A DNA stretch of 64,000 bases from Dipetalonema caudispina. Lineage: Eukaryota > Nematoda > Chromadorea > Rhabditida > Onchocercidae. Below the pieces are notes generated by a model. That model saw only the letters and a program-made list of their open reading frames with translations, did not search any database and was not told where the DNA came from. A program made the translations under genes and the position numbers. The stretch lies in the NCBI GenBank assembly GCA_013365325.1, contig JABVXV010000147.1, positions 82,615-146,614 on the forward strand. The letters are read 5' to 3'. Shown here one piece after another: positions 1-15,371 of the stretch. Position 1 is the first letter of the stretch; every line of letters begins with the position of its first letter.

Positions 1-3000
1 TGTCACTTCACAACAATCTCTCACTTTTTTCATCTCAAATATACTTTTATAAAAAAAGTATTCTTCACTTCTCCCTAACCCTTTGCTTTTTATATGATTT
101 AAACAAACTTTGAAGGTTGATACTTGGAATTTGATCATTAGATTCACCTTATAAAATAAACTCAAGAATTTTTCATATAATCACAACAATCTCTCTTACC
201 TTCAAGAATGGTGCACAAATAAATTAATAGATTGGAAGATACGAGAAATTGGTAAATAATACTGAAAGTGAAAACTTTGGTTTGCTACTTGTTAGTGTTT
301 CACATTACAAGTCATCGTCAGACTTCTCTTATGAAGTTTTTAAACATTTAAAATTTATCTTGCAATAAATTCTTCTTTATGAGTGCAAATAATATCACTG
401 GAGGAAAAATTCGTTTATTTCCCAGCAATTCATTATCATTCTTTATTGGCAATGAACCAAAACTCAGTTTTGTCTGCAAAATTGGAACTAATTTACATAC
501 TGAACATTTTGTAGTACTGGTTAGATGGCGATAAATTCATAAATGGCAGTAGTCCCTTTCTCTATTCGTCTTCCTTGTCCCTCTTCTTTCCTTTCCAAAT
601 ACTGTCATAATCATAATTCTCTTCGAACAACTCTTCGTGATAATATGGTGTTATTCCACGAGGGATTTAAATACTTTACTTCAGTACTCTCCAAACACTG
701 CTTTAATAAATCCTATCAATAGGAGGCTATCTTGTCATAAATCACAACAAACGTAAGATTAACTGCCTACTACACATTATTATTGTTATCAGTAGCGACG
801 TTTTAAAATTTCTCCAAAAATATTCCAATTTTCAAGGTGAAAGTTTCAAGAAGGTCATATGCAAATCATCATCAAAGTTTTTGCTTATAAACCTTCTAAA
901 AAAGTTCTGAAAAGTAGGCCCTGAAAAAATGAGTCACTGCCGAAAGATTGCTATTATTCGACTAAAACACTGGGCTTAAAAATAACAAATCTTCAAGAGC
1001 AGAATGTTGCACAATGCAATTATGTAAAGATTAATTAGGTTTTCCCCGCATTTGTCTAGAAGAAATAGTAAAATTACTTTCCTACCGACATTTATGTAGA
1101 TCCCTTATCAATTACAAAAAATCAATGGCCAACATATGCAAGTAAAAACTTGTCATTAATAACCACTCGTAAAGCATGATCAGTTTTTGAAGTGAATAAG
1201 AATATTAATGTGTGTGTGATTAAATTCAAATTAGACATGATCGAAGTTAGAATTTGAAGATTAATGGGGATCAAAACAAATATTCCTCTAAAAAATAGTT
1301 GAAAGATAGTAATTCTTTGATTTGTACATAACATTCTTTTAATAATTTAGATGAGGATAAAGATTTAAAGCGATTTATGATTTTCATGCTCCGCCACACT
1401 TTAACCATCGATAATGGACTTGGTTTTAATAGAATATATCAACCAGATTCCATTATGCAGTTAGCCCAGCTATAATGATCTATAATATTTCCATAATATG
1501 AATGGTATTTTAACCCATACACTGTTTTTGGACGAATAATAATGCAAAGGGTTTGGGCATTTACCGCATTATCATTCAAATAAGCGCTGTCAATCATTTT
1601 TGGATCGCTTTCAGATTGTAAAGCTATGCAATTGTAGTAAATATGAAAACTAAAAGAAATTACCATAAACTACCAATATTTCTTGTTATTTTCAGTTGGA
1701 CTGCTATCTCTCGCCATTTCCTATCTATCGTTTTCTTTCCTACTTATAAAGTTTACTTAGCACTTGAATATCAATTGTTATTGGTGCTTGAACGCAAACC
1801 AAATAATATATGCATTACAAAGAGAGAGGTAAGACTTCCGTATCCTTTCTGTGCAAATATCATCAGCAGTACCTTTCATTCACACACTTCCTTTTGAATT
1901 TATTGTTATTGTTGTTGCTGGCGTTGCTATGATTGACCACTGTATATGCTACTGGCAGATTAACCTTAATCTTTTTCGTACTATGATTTATCGTGGTTAA
2001 CACAGATTCAAGAAAAGTTGCTTCAAATCTCTTCGTGAATATTCATTCTTGATTTTACGGCACTCTTCTATACCATTTTCATGTTGTTAAAATTAGAGAG
2101 AACCTGATGTATATACAATGGAGAATATGCAACTTTTTAAAATATTAGAGATGATTTTGATAGTTTTACGTCATTGAATTTTGAATGTTTCACTTATTTT
2201 GCTAAAAACTACAACAAGAACAGATTTCCACCTGTTTCTATACTGGACTAAATCAATTTATCCTTTCATGCTAAATATAATAATGGAAAAACTTCTTCCA
2301 AATTCATCATCCACTCCATTGGATTACTGACTGAGCAGTTAGTATTTATATCTTCCATGGAGCAATTTGTTGAACCTCTCAACTTACTTCAGAACTCTTT
2401 TTTCCGATAATTTTAGTAGCTAATTTGAATTGTCAGATTTCAGACATTTTTTCTTCCACAATTTTTTATTTTTAGTTTTCTTCAACAGTATAAATGGAAA
2501 ATTTCGATCACTTGTTGATGATGATATATTTAACCAACAAATCATTTATGTTGATTCTAAAATGAACAACTGACCAAAAATTACTTCGTGGCGGAAGCCA
2601 CAATATATGATACTATGACATTTAAAATCACATTACGACGAAAACAGTTGTTGGCATCAACCGGTTTTTACATTTCTTTGTTGAAAAAAGAAAGTTCACG
2701 CAAATCACGTATTTCGAGAATTCATTCTGGACTAGCTACGAGTTTGTAGCTAAATTTCAGCGTTTTCTATGACTCGCTTAAAAATTCGTTAAGAATTCAT
2801 GTATAACTCACAAACAGGTATTATTACCCTTTCCACCTATAAGTGATGTTTTGACAGAGTTTTTCCATCTTTTGTGAAGACAAAAGATTTGAGAAAAAAA
2901 AGCTGAAAGTAGTAAAAAATGTTGTATGTTGACCTATTTCATCGATGATATGGCAGGAATATTCATTTGAGAAACCAGTTAGAATGTGTTCTTGTCCTAA

Positions 3001-6000
3001 GTACATGACATGACATAGGACCAAGGCAGTCTGATATTATTTATTGTCATTGTTAGTGCTGTCAGTTTAGTTTACACCAATGAACTTTACATCATCAACG
3101 ACATCTTGCTTACACTTCAAAATCTCTCCAAGTCTCCTAACAAATAAATACGGAGGACAGAGAGGATGTCGCTAATCCCATATCTTCTTCCATTCCACTC
3201 TTCGAAACTTCACCTTTTTTTTCCTGATTCTCTTAATAAAATTATAAGATTCGTTGTTGTTTTCCTGTAATGTCACATCTTTTGCGACATTTTCAGTTCT
3301 CTTTACTCATTTGCTTCTTTGTAAATACAGCCTTCACTACCTTTCCCTAGCTTTTGTTTTCATTACAAAAATTGAATTGATTCTGAAGTAGTAAGGATAA
3401 TGACGAATTGAGCTGTACTTCTTATACTTCAATTTCTATTCAGTTTTCATCATTGAGTAATCAAATTTCCTTACGAAGCAGTATTGATGTTGTTTATTCC
3501 AAAATTTATGATCTTCAATCAGTGATTCCTTCCTACAGTACGAGCACAGGACTCTCGATACTACTTGTAAATTATATCTTAAGTATTTAAAGTTTTACAC
3601 CTATATCAAAAACATATAATCCATGAAGTATGTAATCATTGCTACCAACTAATTAGTCTGATGTGACATGATGATGTCACATACACTGTGTACTAGCAAA
3701 TCCTGCAGCACAGTATTTGTTGCATTTACCCTTTTCGGTCCAAATTCAATTTTGTAGCTACCCATCGATTTGAAGCTAATGCTATCTGATCATATCATTT
3801 CTTTAATTTGGCACAAAGGAAGCACAGCAAAATAATTTTACTTCAATAAAAAGTTAATAAGGAAACCTTACAATGTTGGATTTTGGGCGCATTTCTGTGC
3901 CTAAATCAATAGTCATAAATTTGTTACTAAGAGAAATTTTATCAAGGTAGAATTCTTCAGTTTTTCTAATCTGCATAAAAGCTTCATCCCTATAGTAGTT
4001 TGTGTGCTTTGCCAACATCGTTAAAAATTTTAATAGTAGAAAAGTGCTACCCGTATCCGGTTGGTGTTACATGCTGCTACAAAAATTGTAGATTGTGACT
4101 GATAAAATAACATTAATAAGTTGGCATGACATTTGAGTGTTGCTGAAAAATACTTTTTAAGGAATTGAGAAGAACTGAATCAAATTCAAACGAACTGACA
4201 AATTTAGGAGTAAATTTGAGGGACGTATTAATGTTATTTTTCATTACGTCCTAAAATTCAGCAACTTAGTTTTTCACAAATAAATAAAGTTTCTCAAGTG
4301 ATATTTACTGTCTAATATGATTCTGTTTGTATTGAGGGAGCTAGAACGGCTGAATATCGCTGAGCAAATCTTCCGGAACCCTAAGACGAGCGAACTATGC
4401 AGTCTTTCGTTTGATGGCTAGACATAGTTAGTTTAATCAAAGAAAGTTGTTGAAAATGGTACCTATCTATGAAATTGATTCAGAATAAAGCTTAAATAGC
4501 GCTGTTTGACTTACGATCCCATATCCAATGATGCTCTAGTACTCGAGCTAATTATTTCTATATTAAAATTAAAAACTTCGTTGCAATTTCCTGAGATTGG
4601 TAACACGACGTAACTAGTGTTTTTGGATCGGGAACGGTTACAAGAACATGTGTAATGAATTTATTTATTTTGAATGTCTTTCTGCAAGTATCACTGCTTC
4701 GAGTCGTTCTAACAGTGTAGATGTTTTTCTCGCCAACGATAACATGTAGAAATCATTCATCCATGTAGAAGAGATCCGGTATTACGATCAAAGTAATATA
4801 CAACAGTAGAGAGTATGTTATGCTTTTCTCTGATCAGCAGAAGTCCAAATCTATTAGCAGTGGAAGAAAATTGAATGTAGTAGTATATTTATTTGAATAG
4901 TTTAAAGTGTATTGTCCAGTAAGAAAGAATTGCATCCTTCCCTCATCTCCTCCTTTCGTCGTACCCCCTGGTGGGCAATGTCAACATATAGTAAGTAGCT
5001 GCATCTATCCATTGCTACCGGAAAACACGATCAACTTACACAGACAGTTTCGTCATTATTATTCTTACGGTTCATCTGTCACGGACAATCTAAGTCTGAG
5101 CATCCGTAATTGCATTAGATACTGTATCAACAATGCTTCATTTATTAATTGAAAATTGAATTTCATCGACAATGAAAATGTGAGCTTTTGAAAATCTCTA
5201 TTGTTTCATTTTTATGTACATACTCATGAACGTTTGAACAGCTGTGCGCCTTGTAATAGCGTAAGCTGTTGTTGTTCGTGAATTGAATTGAGTGAGAGAC
5301 TGGGAAATGGGATCAAAATATCAACTGACATAATGCAGCAATAATTCCTATCATATTATATTTCATTTTTATAGGCTCACCAAAGTGCTCTTACATGAGG
5401 CCAAATGAACGCCATTCTGTTTGATCCAAATGTTATAGGATAGTTGTGAGAAAACTCACCGCAAAATTACGATGAAATATCCTTCTGTAGCATTTTTTTT
5501 TAGCAAAAAATCTGTGATTTTTGTATAAATTAGTCATATAGTAGTCGAGATGAATGATTAGGTGAAAAATATTCAAAAAATGAGACTCCTAAGTGAGGAT
5601 AGTAAATTGGAAAGTCGAGAGGTTGCATTGAACATTATAAGAAGAATGGACTTTGTTGTGCTAATGGTAATGATACTATTTGGAATTGGATTTTTACCTG
5701 ATAGTCCATTCAGTTGTAAACGACGTTTACGGTCAATTCATCTCTTTTAGTAATCAGAAGCTAAATCTATCCGTCCATTCAATCAGTTGAAATTATGACA
5801 GTTAAAACTGCGCATTCATTTTCATTTTTATTTTGTTCATAATCCCAGATTACCTCAATATGAAACTATATAAAAATGGGGAATTGATGATGATTTATTG
5901 TCATAATAGACAAATAATTGACTTATTTTGGATATTTAATAGGAAAATATTTCATGGATAAAAATTTTGAAATAAAACTGATTGTCTTCAAAGAATAACA

Positions 6001-6392
6001 GCATAGGAGAATAGAGCACTTAAGGATTTTGTTTGGAAGGAAGTTTATGATGATGATTTCAAACTTGTGTTTTTAATGTTAGCTAGCTAGCTAAGAAGAG
6101 GGAAACAAAGTGGTTCTAATATAATAATTTTATCGCTCTCCATCTTCCCTATACAGCCTCCGAAAAATTTCATTCCTTCCTTGAGGATTTTCATATTTCT
6201 TATTTTCCTCTTACAAGTGCGAAAATTATTTCCAACAATTACAAATTTCGAAAAATTCTGAAATTCTGTGTAAAACAAAAGTTTTCTATAAATCCTCGTT
6301 CCACCAAACATTTATTGTGAAGAAGAAAAAAAATCCCTAAATTATTTTCAGCATTTTTGTTTCTAAATTTAATAAATAGACATGAATAACTT

Positions 6393-6454
6393 AGTAAACA
6401 AAATACACGATATTATTGAGACGAGTAAACAAAATACACGATATTATTGAGACG
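6393..6454. repeat. Perfect tandem duplication, 2 x 31 bp
   Basis: The 31 bp at 6,393-6,423 recur without a mismatch at 6,424-6,454. The unit begins AGTAAACAAAATACACGATA. Being perfect, it is likely a recent duplication in non-coding DNA, or possibly an assembly duplication. Confidence 0.95.
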
Positions 6455-9400
6455 TTTCATCTTTTATTTCCCAATTCATTTGTGATAGGAAGTTAAATTT
6501 GAATTTCGTTAAATTACCCTAATCATCATGTATTACTTACAATCAAACTGAATTTGGTTTTTTCAAACTGAAATTTAACTGTTGAATTTAAAAGGAATAT
6601 TGTGTATTTCTAATAAACTGATTTCAAACTTTATCCGAGCATTTGCAGCGAAGAGATTTTTTTTTTTTTTTTTGTTAAAAACGTAATACGAGACGAAAGC
6701 AAAGAAACGATTGATAGCTATATGCGAATTAGTAGTAGTTAGCGTAATGCTTGCTGTATGTATAATATATATTTGTAGTATTTAGTGTTATGCTTGCCTG
6801 GAAAAGCTTAAGCGGCTTTTCTATAGTTAAAAGTACGTTTTACTACGTTGTTTAGTTGCTGCTTCAAAAACGTCTCCTTCTCCTTCTCGCTCTTATTAAA
6901 TTATTTCATTGTTTGAATACCTGCAACAGCCCTTCCACTTTTTCATTTCTTTTTTTCAAATCAGCTGTAAACGACTAGTTCTTGCAATGAATGAAATGTT
7001 TTCTATTGCGATGGAAACAAAGAAATGTTTTCCATGCGTTGACCTTTTTTTATGAATATTATTTTAAAACGCATTTACTTAATTGCAAGGACAACCAATC
7101 ATCAAATGGATTGATAAAATCATTTAACAGCTGGTATCATAAGTTTGGTTCCAAATTTACGGAGTTTCTGTGTCACAAACGGGAAAAGTGTCGTATCCTT
7201 GAAGTCAGAAGTAGATTGAAAAGACATTTATTTGCAAAGTAAATAAGCATTTAATTCAGGATTTGCTGATGATTTACATAGCTCCTCATTTTTTAATGTT
7301 AACGAATACATGTGGAAGTATATTTAGCATAATTAATTCTCAAAAGTGTAATATAATAGGTGCGGTATTTCCCGCTATGAACTATTTAAATGATGACCAT
7401 TAGATTTACGATAAAATGCATTGTTTGCACAGTCCGTTAAATGTTTCAGGGAGAGTTTTTGAAACTTCGTTACTCGGGTTTTAATCAAGATCAGGATCTA
7501 TGAGTTATTGAAATATTTTTATACCGAAAACCGGGAACAAAAAACTAATCATTCAATAAAAGAAGGAAGGGAGTGACGACAAAAAAAGGGAGGAGAAAAA
7601 CTACTACTGCAAATACTACAAGCCACTCTCTACTGAGCTCACCAGTCATTCCGATCCGGAATTATAGAGTTTAATTCTTTGGTAAAGTAGAATTGACGGG
7701 TGATTAGAATGGTTATTGTACTATCACTAAGATCGTCAGGATCGTTTCCTCAGTGTCAGAGAAAGCGATAATACTGCTTGCCGGACGTGATTATATGAAA
7801 ATAAGGCTCTATTAATACCGTCTGTAAATTGAATCGTTTAATATCGCATTGACTAAGCTTGTGGTTCACACTTTTCAGTATGAAACATGTTTTATACGAT
7901 ACTTATACTATTATCCTGAGGTCTTAAAATCCTAAGACATTCACTTGTCCTGTTGTGTCGCATAATTAACCTGTTATAAATTGTCAAAGTCCTATTTTAA
8001 TGGAGATGATGATTGCAAATACGATTGCAGCTCTCGTTGTGATTTCTTTCTTGATCATGCGTCGCTACAGTTTCTACTCTTTATCAATGAAATTTATGAA
8101 ATTTTCATTCAGGATCATCATTCCCTTAATTTCTGCATGATTTTTGTTCCATATGTTTAATTCCACCACTAGATACATTTGTCGTCAAATGAAGAAAAGT
8201 AATGTTGAAACAAGTTACATTTATAGTGGAACAAATGCTTTCAGAGATAACATATAACTGAGATTGCACACTTAAACTCCGACAATTTTGTTGGACTATA
8301 TTGATTTACTTCATGGAATTTGTCACTTTTAACTTAACCGATCATGGATCCTATGACTTCTTCCCCTGAATTTTATGAACTTTCCACTTTGTTGTGATTC
8401 TTTTCCTCTCGAACTTATCGTTATATTAAATTTTAAGGATTTGTTATATCGAACATGTTTAGTATTTTTGACGTTCCAAAAGAGAGAAATTTTCATTAGT
8501 CTTTGGTGTTTGTTGTTGCTTTCACTACTAATGGTATTGTTGATGATGACAATAACAATGAAAATGATGTTGATAATTGTTGGGGAAAGCGAATATCATC
8601 CATATTAGTTTCAAAGGAATAATTAAGGCGGCAAGGTCTGTGCACCATTTTATGAATGGACGATTCAATATCGCATCGGTTTCGTTCACGTTTTCCCCTC
8701 CCCGTTATTATTTTAGTGAGAATAAGAGAGGAAGATGTGAAAGAGAATAAAGTACAGTGAATCTGCAACAGCAAGCAAAACTTGTTGATGCCTGGGGAAT
8801 TCTCAAGTCTCTGTTCATGTTCAATATTCCGAAAAAAAAAAAAAGAAAACCGGCTTCGTTATTTGCTATTTTCTTTTTTTACAAACAGTAATCGTTACTC
8901 TTTACTAAGAAATTGCAGAAAAATAATAAATAATCGATAATAAAATAAAATCGGTTTTTAACCTAGATAATATTGCATGAGAGTGTAAGCGTGGATCAGT
9001 GAACCGAAGGTCAAAACAAGTTCCATGTCTTTGTGCTTCTATCGAATCAAAGATTACTGCGTGAATTACGTATATTTCAGAATTATAGCTTTTACTACTC
9101 GAAGTTTCCAGTGAGAATAACCACTTTCATTTGAAATTCAATTTGGACATTGGTTTTTATTTCATATCAGAACTTGAAGGATGTGAATTTTTAAAGTTTC
9201 ATGTTCATCGCTTTGTAAAATTTCATCATTGATGATGCTGTATTTACTGGTCGGATTCTAAATTTCCTAAATATTAGTTTTCTAAGGAAAAAACATATCA
9301 TAGTTCTCTTGAATTATCATCGAAACTAGTATCAATAGTTAATTTTAAAAGGAGCTTTCGGCTTCGTGGTTTCTTTCATTTCCTTTGTATTGTCAAGCAT

Positions 9401-11387
9401 TAAAATCAGCAATCCATGGAAGCCATTTCTTATATGCATATTTTATTCCAATTAAAAAAACCGTGTTTTCTAGTATACTTCCGTCATTTATTTCGTTTCA
9501 CTTTAGGGGAAAAAACAGAAAACAGTCAATGTTTTTAATAAAGTTAAATTAATCACTAAATCCTTAACAATCCCTTAATATTTTTCCTGAGGCAGAGAGA
9601 CATTTGTTCAATTAAAATATTGTTGTAAATAGAACCAAGTCTCACATGTATCATAACCAAATGCTCAGGAAATTTCAGATTTTAGAAATGGATATTTTAA
9701 AAAGTGTAATTTTCGAGTCGGTATTGATAAGAATATAAGGTAAATAAAAATGAATGATAAACAGGGAGATGCATGTTGATTTGTGATTACATAATCTGTT
9801 TAGAGTAGCCGTAAGGTACTGAAGGACATTGTTTATGAGCATAAGGACGATGAAGGACATTCGTTCATTACGTTATCGATGTTACAACTAACGTTGCATA
9901 TGAAGGCCAACTGCAACAAGTCAAGCATACGACGATTATGTCTTATCAGTTGTCGCTATACTCAATCGCTTTTTATGACAGTAATTCAGCATGTTTATTT
10001 CCTTGTAACCATTAGTCTAGAAATAAGTGCAGCAATCTCTTTCTGTATTAAATAATCCGATGGAATTATCAGCCTTATATACAATAAGATTATAATATAT
10101 GTAAAGCTGATTAAAATATAAGCTATGCTTATCCCTTGAATGTCAAGATTTTTCATGAAATTCAAAGAACTTACCAATAATTTCTTTTTGCCATATTGTA
10201 AACACTGATTTTGTATATTATAATTGTATGCATTCATTAGTTTTTGATTAATCTTGCTCTCCGTTATATAAAACAGAAGAGTGGGATAATACTAACATTA
10301 TTAAAATTTAGCATTTATTCAAATATTATATCATTTTTAAAAGGGAATCATTTCATTTAGCCAAAAGCTATGGGGAAGAGATTAGAATGCTGATTGATTG
10401 GTATTTTATCAAATGAGGTTTTCATTGAAACATTCTAGTGCAGTTTGGAATCATGCAGCATGCATTAACAAATGATGCATGCTTACATCAATGCTGCTAT
10501 TTGCAGGTGCCGTTGCTTCTCCATTGCCATTTTTCTTCCCTTCATTCGTTTCATTTAGTTTTTGAGTGGCAATTCCCCTTTTCCTGTTAAATTTATTTAT
10601 TTTATTAGAGGGAGAAAAAAAAAATTGTTAACCCATTCATCCCACTGATTCAGCTGTTGAATCAAATAACTGCACGAGGAGCTGAGTAAAAAGGTTGATT
10701 AATGGTAGTGTGAAATGTGTCTTCCACTCAGTGCTGTTACTTTCCTCCTCATCAAAATTGCAAGGAGATAAACTTTTCAGACAGGGGTCCACTTTTTAGC
10801 AAGTAGTTTCTTTATTTGCTTAAGTTGTCACTGTCGCTACGAAAAAAGATTTTTCTAACACACCTCTTAGCAAATTGAAATGTAATGACTGATGCTTAAC
10901 ACCTAATGCTAAATTATTCTTTACCAAACAATGCTGTTGGTGGGTTTTTCAAAGAATTTATTTTATTCTTCAAAAGATGGCAGATAATTAAATTTCCTCT
11001 TAATTAAGTTTATCTACAAAATTATGTTGTTTGTAAAATTTTAGAATGAAATGGAAGTTTTGAAACGTTATTTTCTGAAAGAAAGTTCAAGATGTATATA
11101 AATTTGTCAGCGCATCTCATTCCATTAATTTGCCGTTAAAATTCCTCTCATTGTTCGACGTATTAAATGGGAATATGCTTATCCTAATGTTTTTAATGAT
11201 ATGTAATTAACAATATATAATTCAATTCGTATATTTTGCCTTTTGCAAGCATTGGACAAAATTTTAACATAAGAAAAATAAGTTCTCGTGAACAAATCAT
11301 TTACTTTGAGAAATTATTATCTAACTATAATTTATAGACATCATCTTTCAATATTTCCCAATGAACAAACAGGACAACGAAAATAAA

Positions 11388-11427
11388 TGCATGATGCATG
11401 ATGCATGATTTGACATGACATGACATG
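11388..11427. repeat. Short tandem repeats TGCATGA and TGACA
   Basis: Three copies of the 7-mer TGCATGA are followed directly by about three copies of the 5-mer TGACA. This is simple-sequence DNA in the intergenic stretch with no associated gene. Confidence 0.85.
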
Positions 11428-14272
11428 GAGAAGAGTAGGATAATCCACATCGGCTGGCTACCTGTATCATCCATACTTCACGATACTGCGGTCATTAGTT
11501 CATTGCATACAACCTCGATATAGCCTTCTCCTCACTTGCATTCCAGAAGGCATCATTTTCCCATTCACCACTGCTTTTTTCCCCGATACATTCATGTCTT
11601 CCTGCTTACAAAATTATAATTCTTTTCCAATCCACGAAACATTACGCTAACGTTTTACTAGCATTTCATCTATCTAATCTCTGCTTTCGTCTAAATTGTA
11701 CCACAAATCTTACAAATATTTAGTCGATATACCCATCTCATTATTTTTATTATTTCAGGTAGTTTATGTAACTTCTTTATTGCTTCATCTCTACATTTTT
11801 CAAAGCAATGTTTGAAATGAAATTTAAATGTATGTTAAATTGCCGGCAACTAAATTTAGAGATTCTTAAAATTTCTGTTCTTTAAATATAAGAAATTATT
11901 ATCCAGTATTATAAAAGACATTATCATCAACTAGTTCTCTTCTATTTTTGTCTTTGTCGCCAAAAGAATCGTTTGAATATCGCCGAAGTGTAGTAATTGT
12001 ATTTATTTATGTATGTGTGTATGTGTATGTATGCATCTGCTTGCGATCTTATTTGAATAGCGTATATGCATGACTAAGATGGTAGTATTGATGATGGTGG
12101 CGGTATAAAAATGCCACGCAACATTTTTCGACCTTTGGTTTTAAGATATTTGGCATTACAACATACGATTCAAATAAGTATCACATTCGCAGCACTCAGT
12201 ATTTCCTCATTAAAAGTGGGCATGAGCGCATGCATAGAGATATATTCTTGGACATAATACATCTACACTCACATACACATACATACATACTTTCTACATA
12301 TACCCAAAAATGGCCAATTCTCGATGGGAAGGTAACGAGCGCACTTGGCTGAAATTTGTAGGAGTCTTTTTTGATTCCGTTTTCGTTATGAATTTATTTC
12401 TGTGTACATAGTTTTTGGTGTGGTGAATCTCTCAATGCAACATTTGCTAACATATCTGGTAGATGTTTCAACTTTCTACCACTTTTCGAATATTTCCCTT
12501 TTTTTTAACCAGCTTTCTAATAGCTTTTCTAGCATTTACCGCAAAAGAATTTGAAGAAAATGGCATCACTCTCATATCAAAAAGATATAGAAGAGTGGTG
12601 TGTTATTCGGTGAATTGAAAAATTAAGGGAGAAAGATTGGTACTTAACACGATTGTGGAAAATCAGTGAGCCACTTCTTGGCACACGCCACATTATGGGC
12701 TAATGCGTTTGAAGATCGAATTTTGGAATGATTAGAAACTTTTTCTCCTTTGGTTTTAACCAGACTTTGGAAGAGAAAGCTTGGAAACTTATGTCATTTC
12801 ACAAATTCATGTGGTAATTTTCTCACGAATTGCATCAAATACAATTTGTACGACGAATAAACAACTTAAATGGATATTTTGAATAGTGACTTGAAAGTTG
12901 ACACGAAGATGATTCCAACCCATCCTTCAATTATTATTTTTTTCCTATTATATTAAATTTGCCTAAAATTCTCCGTAATTTAGTCATTTATAGCTTTTCT
13001 TCCGTAAATAAAAAATTATCTCCTTTCATTCGATACATTGATTTTATTTACTATTTTATTACTAGTATATCACCGAATTTCATAAATAATTTAAAATTAA
13101 AAATAGATTTTCATTCCCCTTCTATAAATTTTTAACTTGCATTCCTCCTTTCATCTGCAAATTTTATCACTTTCATTTATGAATGCCTTTATTAGTACTG
13201 TTTTTCGTATCAGTTCGAAAATGGATTCAACTTTTCCGTAGAATACTCGAAGAAATGAATTTCTCTGGTAAATTTAAAATGAAAATATTGTTATGTATTC
13301 CAAGCAATTGATATTATATTTTTACTAGTTCCGGTCAAAAATGAACGGGATTAAAAATTCAGATTACACGTTTTTCTGGTTACCATCCTCAGAAGTTGAA
13401 ATCATACACAGGCCGTGTTCCACGTAGTAATTGGAGCTCAAAACCGATTGCGATCATCAACTTGTCGATAATGTGAGGTAGAAAAAGGTAACGTTTTATT
13501 GGTCTCCTTGTCCGCAAGCTAGACAGTTATAAGCAGACGAGATGGCCTTCTGGATCACTCATAAAAAGCTCTTCGTTGAGTTACGAACTTGTATCAGCTT
13601 CATTCTACACAAAACTAGGAGAAGTAGTTGTTGCTTGACACTGAAAACATATCTGAGGACATGTCGATATGCTCTACTAAGACCTATTCAGGAGTAACTA
13701 TACGGCAAGGTTTACACATGAGCGCATGAGAAAGAAGCCGTGATTGGGCGGGGCTCTTCCAAAGACACATTTGTTGGATTGCCGGATGTTGTTCCGTTCG
13801 CGGTGGCGATCATCTCTATTCGAACATCACCATTACCAAAATGACTGATGGCTAATCCGATATCTAGATCGCTTTCTTAGTAAAATGCCCTATCTCTTTG
13901 GCAGCTGATGGGAGAAAACTCGCCTTGTTTTTTGTGAGCTATGTGTTTGTGTGCCAAGATTATGTGATAACTTTACTTACTTACCTTTATTTAGCTCCAC
14001 GTTGATCGCATTTCAATCCTGATGTAGATCACTCATGTAATTAAGGAATAATCAAAATATCCCAATGATTCTTTTTGGATTTGATGTAATTTTTGGATGA
14101 TGGAGAAATTTGTCGATCAATTTTTTATACTTTCATCTAATAGATATTTGGGCTCTTGTTTATTCATTCATTCATTTATCCATCTTTGTCACAAATTCCA
14201 TAATTTTATTTTTCGAAATATCCCTATTTAAACTAATTAAATCAAATATAATAAATGATAACTTTTTACTGG

Positions 14273-14280
14273 TTTTTTTC

Positions 14281-14306
<26 letters not shown>
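14273..14306. repeat. Poly-T tract, 34 nt with one C
   Basis: A run of 34 pyrimidines, all T except for one C at 14,280. It is a low-complexity tract in non-coding DNA. Its exact length is likely uncertain in sequencing. Confidence 0.9.
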
Positions 14307-14311
<5 letters not shown>

Positions 14312-15353
14312 GGAAAAATTGATTCAAAGGAGGTGATAAATTAAGAATTCCTACAATTAGTGGAAGGAAAGCAAATTCATTCTTGGTATCGTTCTAAGCA
14401 ACAAAATTGAGGTTTTCCGCTGCTGACAACTAAATAAATTTTTGAATTGTTAAAAGCAAATTTTCAATTTAATCGAACTGCTCATTTTATCTGTGACTAA
14501 TGATAAAGTGCTTTTCCAAATTTTCAAAATTGAACGGAGTATAGAAAAAATTACTTCTTAAATAAACAGCTAGAAGGAATGAGTAAACAACTAAGACACA
14601 CATTTCAATAGTTCTTTGTGTATGTTTTGTAAGAGATTTTTGAAAACAAAATTTCTGCCCAAGTTTACTCATTCTCTTTCTTACTCATCTGTCAGCTCAC
14701 ATTGCTTTCATGCTGGCGGTCTTGCTTTTCCTAGCCTATAAGGGCTTTAAGCCTAAGCACTGTGTAGTGGACGTTAGTTATCGACTTTTCACTCCAACTA
14801 GAGCAGTGTTGGAAATGTCGTTCCCTTTTTTGTCTCCTCCCATATGTGTCACTGTCAGTAGTATGTGGAAATTAAATTGGTGACGAAATCAAGGACTAAT
14901 TTCCAAAATTTCTCTATCAGCAGATTGCAACCAAACAGGTAAATCCACTGGCATTACTACTCCTGTAGGCGGGAATCTTTATTTCGTATAATATGTTATT
15001 CCTCCATTACTAACAAACTTTGAAAAATGCGGAGCTTAACAGTCTCCTTATCAGGAATTTGTGCAATGAACAGCTCTGTTGATAAGCAGTAATTTGTTAT
15101 TGATTCATCTTACATTCAATCAATTTAGGTTTAAATTTTAAATTTAATTTTGAATTCTTCATATAAATAGAGATACAAGCAGACAAAAACCTTCATCCAT
15201 AAAACTGATAAATAGCACCACTTTTTTATAAGTGTATTTTCAATTATTTGTTACTTCTCGAGATAATAACGTTTGGAATCTTAAAAATGTCGTTACAACG
15301 TCAATACGAAACATTTTGACATTAAATATATCAAAAAAACAAAAAGTTTTTTT

Positions 15354-15371
15354 AGGTAGTAGACGAATGTG
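15354..15371 (+). promoter_or_regulatory. Candidate SL trans-splice acceptor and 5' UTR
   Basis: A T-rich tract ending in TTTTTTTAG (AG at 15,354-15,355) lies 16 nt before the ATG at 15,372. With no upstream coding exon visible, this is what a spliced-leader trans-splice acceptor would look like in a nematode. A cis-spliced 5' UTR exon further upstream would look the same. Confidence 0.45.

Larger units (their letters stand above)
1..15371. other. Gene-poor AT-rich intergenic stretch
   Basis: I see no convincing coding exon here. The open frames present are short, rich in Phe, Leu, Ile and Ser, lack family motifs, and have no chain of phase-matched splice sites. The stretch contains two small tandem duplications (listed separately), a long T tract near 14,273, and a segment around 13,380-13,960 with visibly higher GC. 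The end of this interval is the upstream region of the Ig/FN3 gene that starts at 15,372. Unrecognised short exons or non-coding RNAs cannot be excluded by eye. Confidence 0.6.
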
